Notes: a model not told the origin generated them from the sequence alone. DNA of 64,000 bases from Pseudomonas frederiksbergensis (GCF_003732705.1 NZ_MOBR01000007.1:1-64000), one strand, 5' to 3'. Shown: positions 1-9,237, counted from the first letter of the stretch. A program made the numbers and translations.

Positions 1-29
1 GTCAATGGCTCAAGACGATCAGGTTATGA

Positions 30-64
30 GCGTTTTTACACACTCTGGGCCAATAGCAGCCGTT
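30..64. repeat. End of a MITE-like element (partial copy)
   Basis: The 23 bases at 30-52 are, in inverse orientation, identical to the left end of the MITE-like element at 15017-15186. The bases after them (CAATAGCAGCCG) resemble the flank of that element's right end. The rest of this copy would lie left of the window or is lost. Confidence 0.5.
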
Positions 65-218
65 AAACCTGCTATAACTAACGGCCATCAGAAGGGTCTC
101 ATGCACGCTACAGAGACAAAAAACCACATAAGATTTCAGTCGAGTTTGCGAATTCTTCCCAAAAACATTGAAACTGCCTCGATTCGGCTATCCTATTCCT
201 CATACCCAGCGAATCATG

Positions 219-434
219 GATGAATCTATGCAGCAACGAAATCTCACAAATGGCTCTGACGAGATCAGAATCAATGCTAACGACACCTTCGAGCTTAAGT
301 ATTGGGCAAAAAAATTCGGCGTAACTACGAACCAGCTCAAATCCGCAGTGAAAGCGGTGGGCGATGCCCCTAGCGCGGTCCATAGTCAACTCGAAAGCAT
401 AAAAAACTCTAATAACACATGCTCGACGTGGTGA
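219..434 (+). CDS. DUF3606 small protein
   Basis: A 71-residue protein if started at ATG 219 (a second ATG at 231 is also possible; neither has a strong ribosome site). The core pattern RINANDTFELKYWAKKFGV, then LKSAVKAVG, is typical of DUF3606. These are short soluble proteins of unknown function, common among stress-type accessory genes of Pseudomonas and rhizobia. It stands alone, followed on the other strand by a broken response regulator. The family call is sound; the function is unknown. Confidence 0.7.
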   Translation, partial: DESMQQRNLTNGSDEIRINANDTFELKYWAKKFGVTTNQLKSAVKAVGDAPSAVHSQLESIKNSNNTCSTW

Positions 435-702
435 GTCGTCGATGGACAGATTTATCACTGCGAAACTGGTTCAAGGCTATCTGAATCGCCCCTGCTTTCG
501 TAGACAAATCCGACTGACCCCATTTGGCCGATTGTGGCCTATCGCGAAGGGCCTCAGTCGACCCAAAGCTGTCGTTCACAAGGCAGCGCGACTAAGACGA
601 CGAGCCTTCCCACAGCTTGAAGAGTGGCAGCCTGGCCACTGGAACGAGCAATACGTCGCAGTCGCCGTCCCCAAAAACGCCGAGCATAGACTGTCGCCCC
701 GG

Positions 703-1102
703 TTACGGCGTCGCCCGATAGCTGGTTGCGTTAGCGATTGTGCTTTCCAATTGATCTAGGGTGTATGGCTTGTGTAGAAAAGTTGCCGATAGCGGGATTA
801 ACTTCTCCTCTACAGAGTAACCAGAGACGAGTACCGAAGGGATGGAGGGCCACCTTTCATTCGCCATGCGTATAAATTCGGTGCCTTTCATCCCTCCAGG
901 GAGACCTTGATCCGCGATGATGAGGACGCAATCACCTTCAATATGCACGAGATAGCTCAGTGCCTGAATGGCGTTGTTGAAACCTGCCGAGGTATATCCG
1001 AGCTCCGCAAGAACTCCTCCAAAGCATCCGGACAACCGGTTCGTCCTCGATAACAATTATGCGCCCCAGCATAGGCCGCCCGTCTTTCCTATCCACACTC
1101 AC
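703..1102 (-). pseudogene. Single-domain response regulator, frameshifted
   Basis: This is a close paralogue of the intact receiver at 15448-15852. The two halves lie in different frames: the N-terminal part with the acidic pocket (VIEDEP) ends near 1023, and the part with the phosphoacceptor region (IIADQGLPGG) and the lysine (HKPYTL) follows in another frame. Compared with the paralogue, one base is missing in a run at 1021-1023 (three A on the plus strand, four in the copy). The GTG start at 1102 is chosen by comparison, with AAGGAA just upstream. A full receiver could be made only by slippage, so it is probably dead. Confidence 0.85.
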
Positions 1103-1298
1103 ACTGGTGTTCCTTATGCGGATTGCCGGTGACTCTAGGGGATTGAGTGTAAGCGCTTTTTCATGCACCGCGCGGTAAAGGGTGATTTTGGACGGGCCTG
1201 CCAGCCCACCTTTGCAAAATAGATCCAACCGGTTATGAACGGTCGCTGCTGTCCGATAACAGCTCTTATAACAGGTAGCTATACGTGGTTTTTCCTTG

Positions 1299-1508
1299 TC
1301 ATTCAGGTGCCATCAGCACCGCAAGGGTCATATTAATAAACTCTTCATTTCGGCCAATAGTGTCTAAGGCCGCGCGAACATTACCGGCGACTTCAGCAGC
1401 ACCGCGTTGCTCGACCCAGAGCGTCAACTCCATGATGGCGGCCTCAAGGGCGATTTGGTTTTGATTGATTTTGAACAGCCGCGAGGGGAGCAGGTCAGAA
1501 GCGGGCAT
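1299..1508 (-). CDS. Small conserved protein paired with response regulator
   Basis: A 69-residue protein of unknown function. ATG 1508 follows GGAG at good spacing. It is nearly the same as the protein at 16147-16356: they share the core KINQNQ.ALEAAIMELTLW and the ending FINMTLAV.MAPE. Both copies lie just upstream of the same type of receiver gene, so the two genes travelled as one duplicated cassette. It is predicted helical, with no membrane segment. A partner or modulator of the receiver is possible but only inferred. Confidence 0.75.
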   Translation of the reverse strand: MPASDLLPSRLFKINQNQIALEAAIMELTLWVEQRGAAEVAGNVRAALDTIGRNEEFINMTLAVLMAPE

Positions 1509-1682
1509 CGATTTTTCTCCGTGGAAAGGGATAGCGTAGCCGCATAGGAAATGAAGGAATGGAGCGCATTGGTTTGGTGCCGATACTGCGGAAACGAATT
1601 GTTGAAAAATGCTGCCAGAGCTTCTTTACTAGCTCTCTTCATGGACAACCAATTAATGGATGTTGCCCTTAGGACGAACGTG

Positions 1683-1940
1683 ATGATTTCCGCTCTTGAG
1701 CTTCGACATATTATTGAATGCGGCTTCCTGCCACTGTCCTGCGCCTGCACCACCAATCCCGATGGGTCACTGATGATCAAGGTGATAGAGCCTTCCTCAG
1801 GAAGTGTAGAACTGTTGGTTACCGGAGTGTCGGTAACGGGGCTTACGTCCAGCCGCGAAATTGCAAATTTGATAGGCGAGCTACGCACCGAGATGTCCGC
1901 TCGCCAAATAAGTTTTTCGTCGGCAGAGGGGAGGGCTTAG
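1683..1940 (+). CDS. DUF1652 protein
   Basis: An 85-residue protein. The start at ATG 1683 is preferred because AGGA lies 8 bases before it and because DUF1652 proteins begin in this way (MISALELRHIIE). The body GFLPLSC, PDGSLMIKV, LLVTGVS and SREIANLIGELR fits this Pseudomonas-restricted family of unknown function. It is divergent from the small gene at 1299-1508. An in-frame upstream extension exists but does not look coding. Confidence 0.8.
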   Translation: MISALELRHIIECGFLPLSCACTTNPDGSLMIKVIEPSSGSVELLVTGVSVTGLTSSREIANLIGELRTEMSARQISFSSAEGRA

Positions 1941-2035
1941 CTTTACAGGGGTGCTGATTACGTTTCCGCTCATCGGCGGGCGGCTGCTTTTGATGTCAAA
2001 TTGATATCGCGGTAGACTGCGCTTTCCACTAATTC

Positions 2036-2293
2036 ATGAGCCGGAATCCAGTGCCCGTAGATAGAAGCTACCAACTTGAGCAAGCCCTCTTGGCTGTTAT
2101 TGCTTCAGCCAAGAAACTAAGCATCAGCAGTGACGTGTTATGCGCGGAGGCAGTGGGCGGTTTAATGGCTGATCGTTTCTGGCAGTGGGCGGATGCTGAG
2201 CATAAAGATGGAGCTGCCGACGAGATTGAAAGCGCCTTAACGCTTCTTTTTGGTAAGCGTCCGGCCAAGTCACCTTCCGAACTCCAGCATTAA
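2036..2293 (+). CDS. Small hypothetical protein
   Basis: An 85-residue open frame, not recognised. It is rich in Ala and Ser, with a C-terminal basic stretch (FGKRPAK), and has no membrane segment or signal. Its stop codon falls on the first bases of the hairpin/IS66 boundary at 2290, so the protein may have been truncated by that insertion. A weak ribosome site precedes it. Confidence 0.45.
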   Translation: MSRNPVPVDRSYQLEQALLAVIASAKKLSISSDVLCAEAVGGLMADRFWQWADAEHKDGAADEIESALTLLFGKRPAKSPSELQH

Positions 2294-2339
2294 GGGCGAT
2301 GGTGTCCGCGTATATTTAAGCGGACGCGATAGCCCTTAA
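2290..2339. repeat. Long imperfect hairpin at the IS66 left edge
   Basis: Two 20-base arms match at 16 positions: TTAAGGGC...GTCCGC on the left and GCGGAC...GCCCTTAA on the right, around a 10-base loop. It lies between the small gene ending at 2293 and tnpA. It may act as a terminator or be part of the element end. Confidence 0.6.
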
Positions 2340-2352
2340 CGCCAGGATTTCC

Positions 2353-2660
2353 ATGCGCCAACGAAGCTCTTACCCAAAACCTTTCAAAGCCCAGGTTGTT
2401 CAGGAATGCCTGCAACCGGGAGCAACGCTTTCCAGCGTCGCCATCAGCCACGGCATCAATGCCAACGTGATCCGCAAGTGGCTACCGCTTTACCGAGATC
2501 AGCCTCCAGCGGCGTTGTTCCGTTAAGAGCCAACCCAGAACGGCCCGAGGAGTCGTCAGCGACTATCGAGCTGCCGCTTGGCGAGCAAACGCTCACCGTG
2601 AAATGGCCAACCTCCGACCCCGAAGGCTGTGCCCGTTTTATCCGTGGACTCGCCCAATGA
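2353..2660 (+). pseudogene. tnpA: IS66 TnpA, frameshifted
   Basis: The first 57 codons give a helix-turn-helix domain (AISHGINANVIRKWLPLY) typical of IS66 TnpA. That frame ends at a TAA near 2526. The rest of the protein (TIELPLGEQTLTVKWP, then CARFIRGLAQ) continues in another frame up to 2660, so bases were lost or gained around 2515-2530. The intact family protein is about 110 residues. Confidence 0.8.
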
Positions 2661-2992
2661 TCCGCATTGACACCATCTGGCTCGCCACCGAGTCCATGGA
2701 CATGCGCGCCGGAACTGAAACTGCGCTGGCCAGGGTGATTACGGTGTTCGGTGCGGCGAAGCCGCACTGTGCTTATCTGTTTGCCAATCGCCGGGCCACT
2801 CGCATGAAGGTTCTGGTGCACGACGGGATCGGCGTTTGGCTGGCGGCACGCCGGTTGAACCAAGGCAAGTTTCACTGGCCAGGCATTCGGCAAGGTTGCG
2901 AGGTGGAGTTGGACTCCGATCAGCTTCAGGCTTTGGTACTCGGTTTACCTTGGCAACGCGTTGGAGCTGGCGGCGCAATCACCGTCCTTTAA
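2657..2992 (+). CDS. tnpB: IS66 Orf2 (TnpB) accessory protein
   Basis: A 111-residue protein whose ATG at 2657 overlaps the tnpA stop, as usual for the family. It has the conserved patterns DMRAGTETAL, HCAYLFANRRATRMKVLVHD and GVWLAARRLNQGKF. Length is normal and no lesion is seen. TnpB is needed for IS66 transposition, but its partners here are broken, so the gene is probably a leftover. The upstream in-frame extension overlaps tnpA and was not used. Confidence 0.85.
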   Translation: MIRIDTIWLATESMDMRAGTETALARVITVFGAAKPHCAYLFANRRATRMKVLVHDGIGVWLAARRLNQGKFHWPGIRQGCEVELDSDQLQALVLGLPWQRVGAGGAITVL

Positions 2993-3054
2993 AACGCGGT
3001 AATTAACGCCTGAGCCTGCTGCCGCAGCCGATCTGCTTTGGTAAAATCCAAGGC

Positions 3055-4582
3055 ATGACTTCTACCCCCAATCTCGATCAAATGCCCCCGATCAACTGCG
3101 TGCACTCGCTGCGCAGTTGCTGTCGTAGGTCGACACGATGGGCAAGAAGATCCATCGGATCGAAACAGTCAACGAACAACTCACCCACGAAATCGCAGTG
3201 CTCAACGGCACAAGTTCGCCAAGCGCAGCGAGCAACTGAGCCCTGATCAGGGCTCAGTTGCTCGACGACCTGTTAGACACAGATATCGCGGCCATCAAGG
3301 CTGAGTTGAAAGCGGTCAATCCGCCGGCTGCGCCGGCCGACCCCCGTCAGCAGCCCAAGCGTGCGTCGTTGCCGCCGCAGTTTCCACGCACCGTTATCCA
3401 TCACGAGCCGGACAACACCCAGTGCGTCTGTGGTTGTCAGCTTCAACGCGTCGGCGAAGACATCAGCGAGAAGCTCGATTACACGCCGGGCGTGTTCACC
3501 GTCGAGCAGCATATACGTGGAGAGTGGGCCTGCCGACAGTGCGAAACATTGCTTCAAGCACCGGTGCCGGCGCAGGTCATCGACAAGGGCATCCCAACCG
3601 CAGGCCTGTTGGCGCATGTGATGGTGGCTAAGTTCGCCGACCACTTGCCACTGTATCGACAGGAGAAAATCTTTGGCCGCGCCGGCCTGATGATCGTCCG
3701 CTCGACACTGGCCCAGTGGGTTGGACAAACCGGCGTGCAACTTCAGCCTCTGGTTGATGCGCTACGCGAAACGGTGCTGGCCGAGGGCGTGATCCACGCC
3801 GATGAGACTCCAGTTCAAATGCTTGCGCCAGGCGAGAAGAAAACTCACCGAGCGTATGTCTGGGCTTATTGCTCCACGCCGTTTTCGACGCTCAAGGCTG
3901 TGGTTTATGACTTCAGTCCAAGCCGAGCGGGCGAGCATGCGCGCAGCTTCCTCGGCTCCTGGAGCGGCAAGCTGGTGTGCGATGACTTTGCTGGCTACAA
4001 AGCTGGCTTCGAAAAAGGCATGACCGAAATCGGCTGCATGGCTCACGCCCGTCGCAAGTTTTTCGATCTGCACGTGGCAAATAAAAGCCAGCTGGCTGAA
4101 CAGGCGCTGCACTCGATTGGCGGCTTGTACGAAGTTGAACGCCAAGCGCGAGACATGAGTGACGAGGATCGCTGGCGAATACGACAAGAAAAAGCAGCAC
4201 CATTGGCGAAAGCACTGCACGAGTGGATGTTGACCCAGCGCGATCTTGTGCCCAACGGATCAGCGACGGCCAAAGCCTTGGATTACAGCCTTAAACGCTG
4301 GGTAGCGCTGACGCGCTACCTTGATGACGGAGAGCTGTGCCAATCGACAATAATCCGGTCGAGAATCAGATCCGGCCGTGGGCACTTGGGCGTTCGAACT
4401 GGTTGTTTGCTGGATCGCTACGCAGCGGCAAACGGGCGGCGGCGATCATGAGCTTGATCCAGTCTGCGCGCATGAACGGGCATGATCCGTATGCGTATCT
4501 GAAGGACGTACTGACTCGTTTGCCGACACAGCGGGCGAATGAAATTACGGAGTTGCTGCCGCATAAGTGGGCGCCAGTGTAA
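3055..4582 (+). pseudogene. tnpC: IS66 transposase TnpC, multiple lesions
   Basis: The DDE transposase is spread over several frames. The start MTSTPNLDQM is followed by a lost base near 3084, an in-frame TAG near 3125 and another lost base near 3200. The long middle part (3258-4330) is readable and contains the zinc-type CVCGCQ...CRQC region and the catalytic region HADETPVQM, then CDDFAGYK. Near 4336 two extra bases shift the end, PIDNNPVENQIRPWALGRSN, into a third frame, and this end carries the last catalytic Glu. It is not functional. Confidence 0.9.
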
Positions 4583-4683
4583 CCTCGGAAAGCGCGCTCA
4601 GCGGACGCTCGCTGTTAGAAAGCGAAAACTATGAGTTCGGCAGCCAGACCAGCAACCGCCGCTATCTAGGGAAGGAGCATTAA

Positions 4684-5484
4684 TTGAATATAATCAGCCT
4701 CAAAGATTTGACTGCGCGGCATGTCTTGGAGATATGGGAGCAGGCAAAGCAGCCTCCCAAATCCGTCAAGGGCACCGTGGGTTGGTCATTCGAAGGGAAT
4801 GGTATTCGCACCCGTACCACGTTCATACAAGCTTTTGGACAGCTGGTTTGCAATTCATAGAGCTTCCGAAGCTTCTCAAGTCGAAGGAGCGTGTAGAAGA
4901 TCTAGCGGGCTACCTTGATCATTTTTATTCTATTTATGTCATCAGGGAGTCGAACCACGAAAAGCTGAAGGAATTTGCTTCGGCGAGTGGAAGGCCCGTA
5001 ATAAATGCCATGTCGGCTCAGGGGCATCCCTGCGAGGTTCTTTCCGATGCCTTCTACGTCCACTCTAAATTTGGTGAGATCCGTAAGGCAAAGATAGGAC
5101 TGTGGGGCCCAACCACAAATGTGCTGCGCTCATGGCACGAGCTCGCGGAAGTGCTAGGAATAACGATCATGCATTTCTGTAGCCAAGACCTTCATCATTT
5201 AAATCCTCATATTGCCTTTTCCGACGTTGCCAATCGGCAAGTGGATATCTTGATTACCGATTCGTGGCCAGCCAACTTCACAGACACTGAGTGGTCGCTC
5301 ACAAAAGAACATCTGGCAAAGCTAGGCAACCCGATCGTGTTACCAACACCGCCCTTTTTTATCGGTGAAGGTTGGATTTGATCCTGTCGACTACAGCGGT
5401 TTCGCTGGATACGAGCAGAAGGCAGCCCTGCTTCAGGTTCAGCGCGCAATCATGGAATACGCCATGGGTGCATGCCTTACCTAG
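4684..5484 (+). pseudogene. Ornithine/aspartate carbamoyltransferase-family protein, broken
   Basis: Reading across three frames gives a carbamoyltransferase-like protein of about 265 residues. It starts at TTG 4684 (LNIISLKDLTARHVLEIWEQ), then has the phosphate-binding-like region FEGNGIRTRTTFIQAF, a frameshift near 4850, the long middle (INAMSAQGHPCEVLSD, IGLWGPTTNV, DILITDSWP), and a second shift near 5368 before the end VGFDPVDYSGFAGYEQ. The GNGIRTRT segment replaces the classic STRT loop, so the substrate may not be ornithine. It lies directly after the IS66 remnant. Confidence 0.75.
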
Positions 5485-5606
5485 CCGCTGACCGCCTGAA
5501 TGCTGGAATTGGCAAGGTGTGTTTCTCGGAACGCTTACTCTTTTTGAAGGGCGTAATCAGGCTCAACAGCCTAAAAAGGCAATTCATAACGCTCGTCGAA
5601 CGTAGC

Positions 5607-6017
5607 TTAGGTTTTGTGGATGGGTGACTCGGGCTGCAGCAACGATGCTACCGCAATCACCAAATCGTCCAGAGCCCAGGGCTTGTGTAGGTAAACGGTC
5701 GATACCGGTACTAATTGTGGATCGATAAGATATCCGGACGTCAGAATTGCTGCGATGAAGGGCCATCGGCTACTAACCATCTCGATGAATTCTATACCTT
5801 GAATTTGTCCCGGTACGCCATGGTCTGCGATGACCATGCGACATTTTTCATGTGATTGCAGTAGATAGGTTAAAGCGTCGTCCGCAGTCTCAAATGCTAT
5901 TGCCCGTGCACCAATCTCAGCAACGATATCTACCATCAGGGAGCGCAAGGTAGGATCGTCCTCAACGACGATTATGTCTCCCTCGATTGGCAGTACGCCT
6001 TCCCAGTTTACGTTCAC
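5607..6017 (-). CDS. Single-domain response regulator (CheY-like)
   Basis: A 136-residue protein made only of a receiver domain. The acidic pocket is E19-D20-D21, the phosphoacceptor is D65 in VIADHGVPG, the conserved Ser is S94 and the lysine is K112 in YLHKPW, so it should be phosphorylatable. No output domain is present, so it probably acts through protein contact or as a phosphate sink. It is a paralogue of the proteins at 12283-12693 and 15448-15852. No kinase is adjacent; the nearest is at 12927-14069. Confidence 0.85.
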   Translation of the reverse strand: MNVNWEGVLPIEGDIIVVEDDPTLRSLMVDIVAEIGARAIAFETADDALTYLLQSHEKCRMVIADHGVPGQIQGIEFIEMVSSRWPFIAAILTSGYLIDPQLVPVSTVYLHKPWALDDLVIAVASLLQPESPIHKT

Positions 6018-6246
6018 TCATCGATTCCTTAGTCGGGCAAAACGTGCCGACGTCGTTGAAGTCAGGGTCTTAGTGTATGCCTAATTCCGAGATTTGCCGC
6101 CACCAAGCATTACGTTTGATGACCCAAGTCACAGGTTTGGATCTACGAAGTATTACGCCGAGAGCTACCGCCCGTCATGGGAAAGGAGAATCGATCGATT
6201 GATTCTGGTCTTGTTAGATACATACATTCGTCTTACTGGAATCACT

Positions 6247-6681
6247 ATGTCCTCCAGCGATTTGCCTTCTTTGGTCGACGAAAAACCTCCGCAGTCAACT
6301 ACTCACAAGACTGCGGCTCAGTGTATTCAGGAGCGGGAGTTGTCGCACGCCTATGCGGTGCAGCTCTCGCTAACGCGCGAGGAGTTGGTTGCTCAGCGCG
6401 AGCAATGTTCGAGTCGAATGAGAGACTTTCGAGCGGGCCTTTCAGCATTGGATACCAATTTGGGTTGTGATCACACCAGGCTACCGGGGTGGCCGCAAGG
6501 TGGCTCAGTACCCTTGACGACGGTAACTTTACCGTCTTCACATGAGATGGGTATGCATAGCTATGTTTTTATCGATGCCTGTGACCACGGAAGGGCTGGT
6601 CTCTACTCCTTGTTCAGCAGCGAATCAGAGCGCTTGCGCCATAGATTCTTTAAACCTTCTTTTGACAACGAATGTCGATAA
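6247..6681 (+). CDS. Doubtful hypothetical ORF
   Basis: A 144-residue frame starting at ATG 6247, with no recognised family, membrane segment or signal. It overlaps other open frames and lacks a good ribosome site. It fills the 700 bases between the response regulator and the glycosyltransferase, where I see no better gene. It could be noncoding or the relic of a gene that once preceded the glycosyltransferase. Confidence 0.25.
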   Translation: MSSSDLPSLVDEKPPQSTTHKTAAQCIQERELSHAYAVQLSLTREELVAQREQCSSRMRDFRAGLSALDTNLGCDHTRLPGWPQGGSVPLTTVTLPSSHEMGMHSYVFIDACDHGRAGLYSLFSSESERLRHRFFKPSFDNECR

Positions 6682-6719
6682 CTGGAGAGCTCCCACTTTG
6701 CTGGAATGAGAGAAGGCCA

Positions 6720-7421
6720 ATGATCGGTGTTGTGATACCCGCCCATAACGAAGAAAACCACATCACCGACTGCCTATCATCTGTCTTGGTGGCTGCTAGG
6801 CATCCGAGTTTGCGTGGTCAGCTGGTCACGATACTTGTCGTCCTGGACGATTGTTCAGACAACACCGCACAATTGGTTTCCACGCAGGGCGTAGCAAAGC
6901 TCGACGCTTGTTTTCAGAACGTGGGTAGAGCTAGAGCAACTGGCGCGCAGGAACTGCTCAATGCCGGAGCGCAGTGGCTCGCGTTCACCGATGCTGACAC
7001 AGTCGTTCCTCACGATTGGCTCGCTCGCCAGATCGGGTTCAATGCTGATGCGGTATGTGGAACGGTTGAAGTGGATAGCTGGGTTGAGCATGGTGACCTG
7101 GTGCGTTCCAGATATCTTGAGGTGTACCAATTCGTCGAGAACCATCGCCATATTCACGGTGCCAATCTTGGAATGAGTGCCAAAGCGTATCGAAACGCCG
7201 GCGGCTTTCAACATCTTGCCGCACACGAAGACGTTCATTTGGTAGCCGACCTTGAGAGGATCGGCGCTCACATTGTTTGGACAGCCACGAACCCAGTGGT
7301 CACTAGCGCACGCCTAGATTTCAAATGTCGGGGCGGGTTTGGCGAATATTTGACTTCTCTGGGCGCTTCAGTGGGTACGCCTGTACTTGACCCTAAGGTG
7401 AGTGCCGGTATTGCTCCTTGA
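6720..7421 (+). CDS. Glycosyltransferase family 2
   Basis: A 233-residue GT-A fold protein. ATG 6720 follows GAGAAGG at good spacing. The N-terminal IGVVIPAHNEENHI is the nucleotide-sugar binding start of GT2, and FTDADTVVP carries the metal-binding DxD. AHEDVHLVADLERIG carries the later acidic motif, and a conserved GANLGMS precedes it. It has no membrane helices, so it is a cytosolic enzyme. In other Pseudomonas such GT2 genes sit with deacetylase and methyltransferase genes; those are not seen here, so its role and acceptor are unknown. Confidence 0.8.
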   Translation: MIGVVIPAHNEENHITDCLSSVLVAARHPSLRGQLVTILVVLDDCSDNTAQLVSTQGVAKLDACFQNVGRARATGAQELLNAGAQWLAFTDADTVVPHDWLARQIGFNADAVCGTVEVDSWVEHGDLVRSRYLEVYQFVENHRHIHGANLGMSAKAYRNAGGFQHLAAHEDVHLVADLERIGAHIVWTATNPVVTSARLDFKCRGGFGEYLTSLGASVGTPVLDPKVSAGIAP

Positions 7422-7439
7422 ATCGATGGGCTAGTGGGG

Positions 7440-7691
7440 ATGACTTTGGAATACATCGACCTTGTGCAATGGCCCGCCATGTTAGTAACGGTGGTCTCAG
7501 CTTGGTTCGTTGGCTCGCAACGACCACGTCGGCGCATGATTGCCTTTTGGGGGTTCATTGCGAGTAATGCTTTGTGGGTTGTCTGGGGACTCCACGTAAA
7601 CGCTTACGCGTTGATAGTCCTTGAATGTGTTCTGCTGGGAATGAACGCCCGAGGCTTCAAGAAGAATCTCAACGGGTATCGAGCATCCTAA
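7440..7691 (+). CDS. Small inner-membrane protein
   Basis: An 83-residue protein with two or three hydrophobic helices (PAMLVTVVSAWFVGS, FIASNALWVVWGL, YALIVLECVLL) and a basic end GFKKN. It is a paralogue of 9770-10012: both share VQWPAM, GSQRP..RRM, LWV.WG and AYALIVL. The pattern SN.LWV.WG faintly recalls SemiSWEET/PQ-loop half transporters but lacks the PQ. Transport is only a guess. ATG 7440 is used; a GTG lies 6 bases upstream. Confidence 0.65.
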   Translation: MTLEYIDLVQWPAMLVTVVSAWFVGSQRPRRRMIAFWGFIASNALWVVWGLHVNAYALIVLECVLLGMNARGFKKNLNGYRAS

Positions 7692-7833
7692 CGACATGGC
7701 GCCATAGACCAAACGCGACTGTCTACGCGAAAGAATTGAGAGAGTAATCCCAAGTTCACGTGTCTTAGCGGAAACAGATGAAGACTTTTGCTGATCTGAC
7801 CTATGGTGAAGGTATCTCAGCGAGGACGTGAAG

Positions 7834-8064
7834 ATGATCCCAAGATTCGTCGTTGTCCCTGTAGTCCCCACTGAAACTGGCTCCTCTCGAAAGAGAGCGC
7901 CCGGATACTGCAAAACAGCGCCAATAGGATTTAACATTTATGACAATGAGAAAAAGTCGCGCTCGCAAGCTACCTTTTTGAGTCGAGAAGAGGCTGAGGC
8001 TGAATGCCAGTGGTTAAACCTGCGACGGCTGCAGAGCGTCTCTTCACACCCGGACACCTTCTAA
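7834..8064 (+). CDS. Small hypothetical protein
   Basis: A 76-residue protein, basic at its N-terminus. The end reads FNIYDNEKK, then ATFLSREEAEAECQWLN, a pattern seen in small Pseudomonas proteins of unknown role. GAGG lies 8 bases before ATG 7834. A strong hairpin at 8074-8104 follows directly. Confidence 0.55.
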   Translation: MIPRFVVVPVVPTETGSSRKRAPGYCKTAPIGFNIYDNEKKSRSQATFLSREEAEAECQWLNLRRLQSVSSHPDTF

Positions 8065-8073
8065 ATTCACGGC

Positions 8074-8104
8074 GATAGCGCGCATTCGATGCGTGTGCGC
8101 TATC
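8074..8104. terminator. Hairpin between convergent genes
   Basis: GATAGCGC and GCGCTATC form an inverted repeat between the ends of the genes at 8064 and 8144. It has no clear T-run, so it may act for both strands weakly. Confidence 0.5.
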
Positions 8105-8143
8105 GATGGGTATCCGCTAAGGTTGCTTTATCCAAATCAAGCT

Positions 8144-8362
8144 TTAACGACCATCGGTATCTGGGTTTTCAGTCTCGGTAGTAGTGCCAGCTTGAGACGG
8201 GGCATTTTCGCTCCCTGATGTTGAGCCAGATATGGAACTGTCAGAATCCTCTTCGCTTGCTGATTTTTCAGCAGTGAACCAGTGCTCCAGATCTTGCCCT
8301 TGCGGCTTGCCTTCTTTCTCCCAAAGCTGATACGCCGCTTCTCGAATTTTTTGCTCATCCAT
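8144..8362 (-). CDS. DUF2934 protein
   Basis: A 72-residue protein. ATG 8362 is chosen because GGAGG precedes it. The N-terminal MDEQKIREAAYQLWEKEGKP, then DLEHWFTAE, is the DUF2934 signature (IRxxAYxLWExEGxPxGxxxxHWxxAE). The rest is a low-complexity Ser/Glu/Thr tail, probably disordered. The function is unknown; such genes cluster with other small stress proteins. A second, more divergent member is at 9034-9237. Confidence 0.8.
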   Translation of the reverse strand: MDEQKIREAAYQLWEKEGKPQGQDLEHWFTAEKSASEEDSDSSISGSTSGSENAPSQAGTTTETENPDTDGR

Positions 8363-8520
8363 CGTAAATTTCCTCCCATTGCTCACTGAGTTAATTTCGG
8401 GCCAACGGGAGAAATCTGTGGTGCCTCCCAATTCGTCACAGCATTAAGCATAGGCGCCATGACGGGCTCCACATTGCTGTTGGTCAGATTTCGCATGCAC
8501 ATCTATGTCTCGGTCAAGCC

Positions 8521-8697
8521 ATGAATGTGTGGCGGCACGTTGGAGAAAAAACAATCCGACTAGCGGCTGAGTTCTGCTCCTATGCAATGTGCCTCACCCG
8601 ATTGTCAGAAGTCGATGTCATGGAGGCCACGCGTTGCATTGCTTTGCACGTTGCAAGAACAAATTGGTTTGAACGCAGGCATGACGCCGAGGCCTAA
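8521..8697 (+). CDS. Possible 58-residue small protein
   Basis: A short open frame starting MNVWRHVGEKTIRL and ending FERRHDAEA, Ala- and Cys-rich in the middle, with no recognised family. It lacks a clear ribosome site. It fits neatly before the PLDc_N gene, whose ribosome site begins just after its stop. It could be chance. Confidence 0.25.
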   Translation: MNVWRHVGEKTIRLAAEFCSYAMCLTRLSEVDVMEATRCIALHVARTNWFERRHDAEA

Positions 8698-8725
8698 GTT
8701 TTACTAGCGCTTGGAGGGTCGAATC

Positions 8726-8953
8726 ATGTCGGAAGCCACCACTTACTTCGCTATCGCCGTCGCTGTGATCATTTTGCTTGTGGATCTATGGGCAATGATC
8801 AGCGTTTTTCGTAGTGACAAAACCGTGGGCATAAAAGCAGCCTGGGCCATCGGTATCATAATCTTTCCCGTTTTGGGATTGATTGTTTGGGGGGTGGCAG
8901 GGCCACGGGGAATCAAGGAGGGGCCAACCTCTCCGGAGCACAGCAAAGGCTAG
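8726..8953 (+). CDS. PLDc_N-domain small membrane protein
   Basis: A 75-residue protein with two membrane helices (FAIAVAVIILLVDLWAMI; AWAIGIIIFPVLGLIVWGV) separated by a short basic loop. This is the layout of the phospholipase-D-nuclease N-terminal (PLDc_N) family, which often occurs as free-standing small proteins. No phospholipase HKD motif is present. ATG 8726 follows GGAGGG at 7 bases. It probably sits in the inner membrane. Confidence 0.75.
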   Translation: MSEATTYFAIAVAVIILLVDLWAMISVFRSDKTVGIKAAWAIGIIIFPVLGLIVWGVAGPRGIKEGPTSPEHSKG

Positions 8954-9033
8954 TACAAAGAGCAGAAGTCTCGTGTACATCAAATTCAAATCGAGGGCTG
9001 TGGAGCGACAGCTTGATCACCGAGGAGAAGGTC

Positions 9034-9237
9034 ATGATTGACGATTCAGCCATCCGCGAACGAGCGTATGCACTGTGGGAAAAGGATGCTTGTCCGGAAG
9101 GAGCTGCGCAATTCTACTGGCACCTAGCGCGGGAACAACTTCAAGCCCAGGTGCATGCGCAACAATCAGATGTGCGTAAAGTTGAATTTGATAACGAAAA
9201 AAAGGATGTACTTAATACCTTTAATTTCTGCACGTGA
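9034..9237 (+). CDS. DUF2934 protein (divergent)
   Basis: A 67-residue protein. ATG 9034 follows GAGGAGAAGG. DDSAIRERAYALWEKDACPE, then FYWHLAREQL, keeps the DUF2934 core but has Cys-Pro-Glu in place of the usual GxPxG. The tail is basic. It lies 80 bases after the PLDc_N gene on the same strand and may be co-transcribed with it. Confidence 0.7.
   Translation: MIDDSAIRERAYALWEKDACPEGAAQFYWHLAREQLQAQVHAQQSDVRKVEFDNEKKDVLNTFNFCT

Larger units (their letters stand above)
2290..4612 (+). mobile_element. IS66-family insertion sequence, decayed
   Basis: The order tnpA-tnpB-tnpC with an ATGA overlap between tnpA and tnpB is the IS66 layout. tnpA and tnpC carry frameshifts and a stop, so the element cannot move by itself. 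The ends are approximate: GTGTCCGC near 2301 and GCGGACGC at 4601-4608 could belong to the terminal inverted repeats. No clear 8-bp target duplication was found. Confidence 0.8.
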
